The position numbers and the translations under genes were made by a program. DNA of 64,000 bases from JAJZIH01 sp021785265 (GTDB lineage: Bacteria > Pseudomonadota > Gammaproteobacteria > JAKAQQ01): NCBI GenBank assembly GCA_027338645.1, contig DAHWSH010000050.1, positions 1-64,000 on the forward strand. The letters are read 5' to 3'. The notes under the pieces are model-generated. The model was not told the DNA's origin. It did no database searches and saw only the letters and a program-made list of their open reading frames with translations. Each line of letters begins with the position of its first letter. Position 1 is the first letter of the stretch. Below are positions 59,156-64,000 of this stretch, piece after piece.

Positions 59156-59887
59156 TTGGCACGGAACGATTTTATTCTGGTCGTCGACGATGATCCGGAA
59201 ATCAGGGAACTCCTGCAGTTGTTCTTGACCCGCCACGGGTACCGGGTCAGAGCGGTTCCGGATGGATCCTTCCTCGAATCAGCGATCGAAACACCGGGCC
59301 AGTCTCCCGATCTCATTATTCTGGACCTCATGCTACCCGACTTGGATGGACTCAGCTGGTGCCGATGGCTGCGCGAGCGCTCCCGGATTCCCGTTCTCAT
59401 GCTGACGGCACGAGGATCAGAAACCGACCGGATCGTCGGGCTCGAGACAGGGGCCGACGACTATCTGCCAAAGCCCTTTCACCCAGAGGAACTCCTGGCC
59501 CGGATCCGCAGTGTCCTCAGGCGAACCCGTGCCTTTCCGGAGACGTTGGACAGCGAATCCATCCGCGAGTTCCGCTTCGGGGAGTGGCGGCTGCTCACGG
59601 GCAGTCGCGAACTCATCGATCCGCAAAATGTGCGGATCGCCCTTTCGGGCGCCGAATACCGGCTCTTGCGCATATTCCTCGAGCGATCCCAGACCGTCAT
59701 TCAACGGGAGGTTCTGACCGAGATGCTGTGGAGTCGCAGCCCCCAATCGCCCACGGACCGCAGTCTCGATATCCAGGTCAGCCGACTCCGCCATCGTCTT
59801 CGTGACGACGGACGTGAACCGAACCTCATCCGTACGGTACGGGGAGAAGGCTATCTGTTCACCCTCGCGGCCGAGCCCGCCCGATGA
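59156..59887 (+). CDS. OmpR-family response regulator
   Basis: A 243-residue regulator. The receiver domain has the acidic pair in LVVDDDPEIREL, the phosphorylated Asp in LIILDLMLPDLDGL, Thr in MLTARGSE and Lys in YLPKPFHPEEL. The C-terminal winged-helix DNA-binding domain runs from about residue 140 to 238 (LSGAEYRLLRIFLERSQTVI; IQVSRLRHRLRDDG; IRTVRGEGYLF). The start is TTG 59156; no ATG precedes the receiver. Its stop overlaps the kinase start (ATGA). Likely targets are itself and the divergent RND pump. Confidence 0.95.
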   Translation: MARNDFILVVDDDPEIRELLQLFLTRHGYRVRAVPDGSFLESAIETPGQSPDLIILDLMLPDLDGLSWCRWLRERSRIPVLMLTARGSETDRIVGLETGADDYLPKPFHPEELLARIRSVLRRTRAFPETLDSESIREFRFGEWRLLTGSRELIDPQNVRIALSGAEYRLLRIFLERSQTVIQREVLTEMLWSRSPQSPTDRSLDIQVSRLRHRLRDDGREPNLIRTVRGEGYLFTLAAEPAR

Positions 59888-61302
59888 TCCGCTGGCTTCC
59901 GCAATCGCTCTTCGGACGCCTGGTTTTGATCCTTCTCACAGGCCTGATCGTCGCACAGATCTTGGCCGCCAGCCTCAGCTTCTACGAAAGGAACCAGGCT
60001 TTGGTCTACTTTTCCGACCGCCAATGGGCGGAACAGGATGCCGATCTGGTGAGCCTGCTGGACCGTCTGCCTCCCTCGGAACAGAAGCTGGTGGCCTCGA
60101 TCCGGACCTCTCCCCGGGTGCAGATCCAGCTTTTTCGGCATCGTCCCCCACCCGCTCTCCATGCCCTGCCACAGGATCTGAGGGCCTTGCGTTTTCTTCA
60201 TCTGCTCCAGAAACTGCTCCCCCACCATCGCATCAGCGGCTACCTCCTGAGGGAACCGGTCCCCGCCGCTGACCGCCTGTTCCCATTCGAATACGGCTAC
60301 CGGACCCGCAGCCTGTTCCAAGTTCGGTTGGATCCCGCTGGATGGGTCCGATTCAACTACCTTCGTCCATTGGCCGTGACCGAGTGGCCGTATCCCCTGA
60401 TTGTCTACCTGGGTGTTTTGGGCATCGGCATCATCCTGCTTTCGCTCTGGGCGGTCCACCTGGCCACACGCCCACTCCGGGACCTGGCCAATGCCGCAGA
60501 AGATCTGGGCCGTAACATTCGTCGTCCCTCGATGCCGGAGAAGGGTCCCATCGAAGTACGGCGCGCTGCACGCGCCTTCAACGACATGCAAAACCGCCTG
60601 AGCCAGTTTATCGAAGGCCGGACCCGGCTGCTGACTGCCATTTCACATGATCTGAGAACCCCGATCACGAGAATGCGTCTCCGCAGTGAACTTTTGGATG
60701 ATTCTGAGCTTAAGGCCAAGTTCGTTCGGGACCTCGCGGAAATGGAGGCCATGACCCGCCAGACCCTCGACTTCCTGCACGGCTTGGATATCACGGAAAA
60801 GGAACAAGCAATCGACCTGACCGCGCTTCTGGAAACGATCGTGGCGGATCTGGCAGAACAGGGACTTACGGTTTCCCTGACCGGTTCACTGGAACAACCC
60901 ATCCCGGGCCGACTCTCACTCCTACGGAGACTCTTCGAGAACCTGATCCAGAACGCACTGGCATACGGGGGCAGCGTGGAAATCGGCATCCATCCCGGTG
61001 ACCGACAGGTCGAGATCCAGATCCGCGATCATGGGCCGGGCATCCCGATCGACCGACTCGAGAAAGTTCTCGAGCCCTACTATCGTCTTGATCCCTCCCG
61101 CGGACATGAACGCGGTGGCTTCGGACTCGGACTCAGCATTGCCCGGAACATCGCGGAAACCCACGGTGGTCGGCTGATCCTCCGCAACCACCCGGACGGT
61201 GGACTGGAAGCACGCATCACCCTGCCATTCGGCCACCCGCCGACAAACGGGCGTGCTTCCCCCTTCCGTGAAGACAGACCGACACAAGAGTCGATATCCT
61301 AA
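59884..61302 (+). CDS. EnvZ-like sensor histidine kinase
   Basis: A 472-residue inner-membrane kinase with a helix at about residues 12-32, a periplasmic sensor region of ~135 residues, a second helix (IVYLGVLGIGIILLSLWAVH), HAMP, and then HisKA with the phosphorylated His in TAISHDLRTPITRMRLR. The ATP-binding domain shows the N box LFENLIQNALAYG, G1 DHGPGIPIDRL and G2 GGFGLGLSIARNIAETHGG. The HDLRTPITRMRLR motif and HAMP layout are close to EnvZ, but the sensor region is not recognisable. It phosphorylates the regulator encoded just upstream. Confidence 0.95.
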   Translation: MIRWLPQSLFGRLVLILLTGLIVAQILAASLSFYERNQALVYFSDRQWAEQDADLVSLLDRLPPSEQKLVASIRTSPRVQIQLFRHRPPPALHALPQDLRALRFLHLLQKLLPHHRISGYLLREPVPAADRLFPFEYGYRTRSLFQVRLDPAGWVRFNYLRPLAVTEWPYPLIVYLGVLGIGIILLSLWAVHLATRPLRDLANAAEDLGRNIRRPSMPEKGPIEVRRAARAFNDMQNRLSQFIEGRTRLLTAISHDLRTPITRMRLRSELLDDSELKAKFVRDLAEMEAMTRQTLDFLHGLDITEKEQAIDLTALLETIVADLAEQGLTVSLTGSLEQPIPGRLSLLRRLFENLIQNALAYGGSVEIGIHPGDRQVEIQIRDHGPGIPIDRLEKVLEPYYRLDPSRGHERGGFGLGLSIARNIAETHGGRLILRNHPDGGLEARITLPFGHPPTNGRASPFREDRPTQESIS

Positions 61303-61307
61303 CCCGG

Positions 61308-61712
61308 TTGCCCTCCCTGAGTCCTGCCGTGGCTTTTTTACCATTCCTCGTTGCCTGTCATGTCATTTGTGCTTTCTCCAGCATTCTGCTGTTTTTGATC
61401 CGGGGTGTACCCAACCTGGTGTTCGACCAGCCCTTGAAGGGCCGGTTTTTCCGGATCGCTCCCCATGTGGTGGATACTCTGTTACTGGCAACCGGCATCG
61501 CACTCGCGTGGAGCCTCTCGCTCGATCCCCTCCGCGTCACCTGGCTCGGGGTCAAGTTGCTGCTCGTGATCGCCTATATCGCCCTTGGGATTCTCGCCTT
61601 TCGCCTGCGTGGCCCACGTCTTTGGCGGTGGGGGCTCTTTGCACTCGCCGTGCTGGTTTTTGCTGACATCGTGGCCATTGCCGTAACCCGCTCCCCGATC
61701 GGGCTTTTTTAA
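61308..61712 (+). CDS. SirB2-like small membrane protein
   Basis: About 134 residues with four membrane helices. The first (ACHVICAFSSILLFLIRG) and GRFFRIAPHVVDTLLLATGIA match the SirB2 family, whose molecular function is unknown. The start is TTG 61308 or GTG 61329; both leave the helices intact. It begins 5 bases after the sensor kinase gene and may be co-transcribed with the two-component system. Confidence 0.8.
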   Translation: MPSLSPAVAFLPFLVACHVICAFSSILLFLIRGVPNLVFDQPLKGRFFRIAPHVVDTLLLATGIALAWSLSLDPLRVTWLGVKLLLVIAYIALGILAFRLRGPRLWRWGLFALAVLVFADIVAIAVTRSPIGLF

Positions 61713-61934
61713 CCTGAGCGTTGAACAGACAATCCGATGATGTCCGGCTAACTCCAGGTGCCTGGCGCACATCGTGCGAATGTTGGGGCGAACTCCGCGA
61801 GCGATCCCCGATGCCTGATCGGCCCGGATCACGATCCTTGCTTTGTCCGATCATCCAGTCTTGCCCGACAGACACTCCGTTGGCTCAAAATCCGCCAGCT
61901 CCCACTCAGCACGCCCCAGGACAGGCTGCACATC
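61713..61934. other. Intergenic stretch, nothing recognised
   Basis: 222 bases between two convergent genes (SirB2-like and murU). Short frames are open but none has a start with a ribosome site or a known product. I see no hairpin with a T-run, tRNA or repeat. Confidence 0.4.
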
Positions 61935-62642
61935 TCACTCGGAAGGTGAAGGATCCGACCATCCGGCCATGGAAGCCCCGCTCAGAGGGAATCCGGCATC
62001 CCGCCAGGCCTCTGGAGTGCCCATGTCTCTCCAGAGGCCATCATAGAACCGCCCACCCAACACACCCTCTAAAGCCCAGTGGCGCAACCAGGGAGCCAGA
62101 GGCAGGGGTCGGTCTGCTGCCATGGATTCAAACAAAGCTGCTCGGTAGCAGCCAATCCCGGCGAAGGTCAGGCGGGGCCCATCCCCGGTTCCGGCTCGTC
62201 CCCGGGTCAAGGTGAAGTCCCCCTCCGGGTGGTGGCCGGGGTTCGGGACCAGAACGATCTGCGCCGCTTCATCCGGTTCGAGGTTGCTGAGCGTTGCATA
62301 CGGAAAATCGGTCATGAGATCGGCATTGACCACCAGAAAAGGGGCGGGCCCGAGCCAAGGCAACGCACGCCGGATTCCTCCAGCGGTCTCAAGTGGTTCA
62401 GGTCCCTCGTCGGAATAGCGGATCCGAACCCCCCAATTCCTGCCGTCGCCCAGTACCGATCGGATCTGATCTCCTCGATACGACAGGTTGACGACCAAGT
62501 CCTGGAAGCCGGCCGCAGCAAGCGCCTGAATCTGATGCACGATCAGTGACTGTCCGCCGACCTTGAGGAGCGGTTTGGGAATCTGGTCAGTCCAGGGGCG
62601 TAAACGCGTCCCGCGACCAGCCGCAAGTACAAGCGCCTTCAT
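61935..62642 (-). CDS. murU: N-acetylmuramate alpha-1-phosphate uridylyltransferase (MurU-like)
   Basis: A 235-residue sugar-1-phosphate nucleotidyltransferase. The nucleotide-binding motif is LAAGRGTRLRPWTDQIPKPL (about residue 6), with FLVVNADLMTD carrying the metal-binding Asp and WRDMGTPEAW near the end. Paired with the AmgK-like kinase by a 4-base overlap, it fits the peptidoglycan recycling route known from Pseudomonas, which makes UDP-MurNAc while bypassing de novo synthesis. Alone it could be read as a mannose-1-phosphate guanylyltransferase-like protein; the neighbour decides. ATG 62642 is fixed by the overlap. Confidence 0.88.
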   Translation of the reverse strand: MKALVLAAGRGTRLRPWTDQIPKPLLKVGGQSLIVHQIQALAAAGFQDLVVNLSYRGDQIRSVLGDGRNWGVRIRYSDEGPEPLETAGGIRRALPWLGPAPFLVVNADLMTDFPYATLSNLEPDEAAQIVLVPNPGHHPEGDFTLTRGRAGTGDGPRLTFAGIGCYRAALFESMAADRPLPLAPWLRHWALEGVLGGRFYDGLWRDMGTPEAWRDAGFPLSGASMAGWSDPSPSE

Positions 62643-63625
62643 GGTTTGGGAGCGGTCAGTGCCGGCAAGATTTCGGCCTCGATCCAGGTGCCAAACGGAG
62701 CCAAGGAAGGATAGGGGAAACTGGCCCGGATCACATATCCCAAAGTCCGTGGGATATCCGCGAGATAGCCCGGCTTGCCGTCGCGGTGCCACAGGCGGGC
62801 AAAAATCCCCGCAGCCTTGAGATGGCGCTGGATCCCCATCCAGTCAAAGTCAACCCGCCAGTCGGGCCAGGCGGGAAGCGGGAGGCCAGCGGAGCAGGCT
62901 TGGACATGGTAGTCCTTCAACCAGTCGAGGACAGCGGAATCAGGCCATTCGACGTAACAGTCCCGCAGGAGTGAAACCGGGTCGTAACTCGCGGGTCCGA
63001 CCACGGCGTCCTGGAAATCAATCACGCCCGGGGAGCGTTCAGGCAAAAAGAGCAGGTTTCGCGAATGATAGTCCCGGTGGACCCAGACCTGGCCCTGTCC
63101 GAGGGCTCGATCAATCAACGCCCGGTGGACATTGGCAAAACGGTCGCGCAGGACAGGCGCATCAAGGCCCAGGTGACGACCGACCAGCCAGGTCCAGAAC
63201 AGGTCCATCTCCCGCTCCAAGCGTTCCGTATCATAGTGTGCCCAGCCGGTCGGAGGATGCACCGCAGCCAGACGAACCAGCGCAGACCACGCCTCCCCAA
63301 AGAGCTGCCCGGGATCCACGCCTTGCTGGCGGGCGGTTTCGTAAGTGACCGAACCCAGGTCTTCCATGGCGACAAAACCTTCCTCCCGATCCAGCACGAT
63401 CAGGGCAGGAACGTGAATACCCGCCCCCGCGAGGAGGTCACGCACCTCAAGCCACGGGCCGAGCGGCTCCCGATCCGGCGGGGCGTCCATGACGATCAGG
63501 CTCTGGTCCGGATATATAATGCGGAAATAGCGGCGAAACGAAGCATCCTGGGATGCGGGCCGGAGTTCCGCAAAGGCCCCGATTGCATCGGTGATCCATT
63601 GTCTCATTCTGTCCCGACGATTCAA
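62639..63625 (-). CDS. amgK: Anomeric MurNAc/GlcNAc kinase (AmgK-like aminoglycoside phosphotransferase fold)
   Basis: A 328-residue APH-fold kinase. The catalytic loop is WVHRDYHSRNLLFL (catalytic Asp) and the metal-binding Asp follows in GVIDFQDAVVGPASYD. DASFRRYFRI near the start and YRVMDAPP-like IVMDAPPDREP are typical of AmgK-type proteins. It would phosphorylate recycled N-acetylmuramate at C1 for the following MurU. It is divergent from lptD, as in several gammaproteobacteria. Confidence 0.9.
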   Translation of the reverse strand: MNRRDRMRQWITDAIGAFAELRPASQDASFRRYFRIIYPDQSLIVMDAPPDREPLGPWLEVRDLLAGAGIHVPALIVLDREEGFVAMEDLGSVTYETARQQGVDPGQLFGEAWSALVRLAAVHPPTGWAHYDTERLEREMDLFWTWLVGRHLGLDAPVLRDRFANVHRALIDRALGQGQVWVHRDYHSRNLLFLPERSPGVIDFQDAVVGPASYDPVSLLRDCYVEWPDSAVLDWLKDYHVQACSAGLPLPAWPDWRVDFDWMGIQRHLKAAGIFARLWHRDGKPGYLADIPRTLGYVIRASFPYPSLAPFGTWIEAEILPALTAPKP

Positions 63626-63719
63626 CCGTGCCCCTCACCTGCCTGCGGCTGCCCATGATAGCGGAAAAGGCGGCTCCGCCGACCCTCAGGCCGTGCTGCG
63701 GACCGGCCTTTCTGCCCCC

Positions 63720-64000
63720 GTGAGGATTCCCGTCCGCCGATTCTGGGTCAGCCTCATCCTGGCCGGTCTCGCAGCGCCAGGGCTGGCCCGGCCCCTCTAC
63801 CTCTTCCGTAACTGCCCTCCGCTGCCTTCCGCCGCCCTGCCCCGTCATCCGGTCCCTGGAGTGGTGATCGCCCGCTCCCGGCGGGCCCAGATGGTCCGGA
63901 AAGGCGTCTCGCATCTCTTCGGCAATGTGACCCTGACTCAGGGGGAACGGCGTCTCTGGGTCGACAAAGCCCGCTATGACCGAACCCGCAACATTGTTTC
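63720..64000 (+). CDS. lptD: LPS-assembly protein LptD, N-terminal part
   Basis: The first ~93 codons of a gene cut by the right edge. Translation gives a signal peptide (RRFWVSLILAGLAAPGLA) and then the beginning of the periplasmic OstA/LptA-like domain: GVSHLFGNVTLTQGERRLWV followed by DKARYDRTRN. This alternation of G-N-V and D-x-A-x-Y is typical of LptD N-domains. LptD inserts lipopolysaccharide into the outer membrane with LptE. The start is GTG 63720, or GTG 63693 in the same frame; neither has a strong ribosome site. Its position divergent from amgK-murU supports the call. Confidence 0.85.
   Translation, partial: MRIPVRRFWVSLILAGLAAPGLARPLYLFRNCPPLPSAALPRHPVPGVVIARSRRAQMVRKGVSHLFGNVTLTQGERRLWVDKARYDRTRNIV

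Noticed and set aside
61721..62215. A 164-codon plus-strand frame starting in the gap and running opposite murU
   Set aside because: More than half is antisense to murU, with no ribosome site and no recognisable product.

Overview
The window reads as chromosomal DNA of a G+C-rich gammaproteobacterium-like Gram-negative organism. Evidence is a complete lipid A aminoarabinose (arn) operon, an MlaEFD-type lipid ABC transporter, the start of lptD, RF3, ParE, SdaA, Kbl/Tdh and a short-Q-loop cytochrome bd. The lineage cannot be fixed from sequence alone. A bd oxidase of the CIO type, a peptidase of family S10 and an electron-transfer/rubrerythrin module would fit an acid- or stress-exposed chemolithotroph, but that is inference. 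No prophage, insertion sequence, CRISPR array or rRNA was seen. There is one tRNA gene, tRNA-Thr(CGU). The genome is very compact: most same-strand neighbours overlap by ATGA/GTGA, and several convergent pairs share or overlap their stop codons.

Layout. 0-2.1 kb: the C-terminus of an S10 peptidase, a SYLF lipoprotein with a palindrome in its promoter, tRNA-Thr, and about 0.6 kb without a recognisable gene. 2.1-5.6 kb (+): a phospholipid/MCE transporter (STAS-MlaE, MlaF, MlaD, PqiC-like lipoprotein). 5.6-18.5 kb (-): one long run, arnT-arnE-arnB-arnC-arnA(formyltransferase)-arnA(decarboxylase)-arnD-icd-putA-sdaA, joining lipid A modification to isocitrate, proline and serine metabolism. 18.7-23.5 kb (+): kbl-tdh (threonine breakdown), a TPR-sulfotransferase, an exported protein and OsmC. 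23.5-27.9 kb (-): rubrerythrin, an Fe-S oxidoreductase, DUF3501 and parE. 28-30.2 kb (+): xseB-ispA and folE2. 30.2-35.1 kb (-): ribB-like, ribH, nusB, thiL, pgpA and a Ser/Thr kinase with a C-terminal cyclic-nucleotide-binding domain. 35.3-38.5 kb: a thioesterase, DedA, an NTF2-like lipoprotein and an aldehyde dehydrogenase. 38.6-42.5 kb (+): moxR-DUF58-tgpA. 42.7-49.7 kb: an unrecognised 333-residue protein, then (-) an IlvC-like protein, pssA, a family 4 uracil-DNA glycosylase, rimI, prfC and an MFS transporter. 49.9-54.7 kb (+): proS, a lytic transglycosylase and cydAB. 54.8-61.7 kb: an RND pump and adaptor, divergent from an OmpR/EnvZ-like two-component system and a SirB2-like protein. 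61.9-64 kb: murU-amgK, divergent from lptD.

Envelope biology is the main theme (arn, mla, pssA, pgpA, ispA, murU/amgK, lptD, the lytic transglycosylase and the RND pump). The most noteworthy items are: an IlvC homologue that has lost the catalytic lysine and one magnesium-binding glutamate; a GTTACA-N4-GTTACA direct repeat, matching the OmpR recognition unit, between the two-component system and the RND pump; arnA split into two genes; a kinase-cNMP fusion; a RibBA-type protein whose GTP cyclohydrolase II half has lost its zinc cysteines; and three convergent gene pairs that all end on a shared CTAG.
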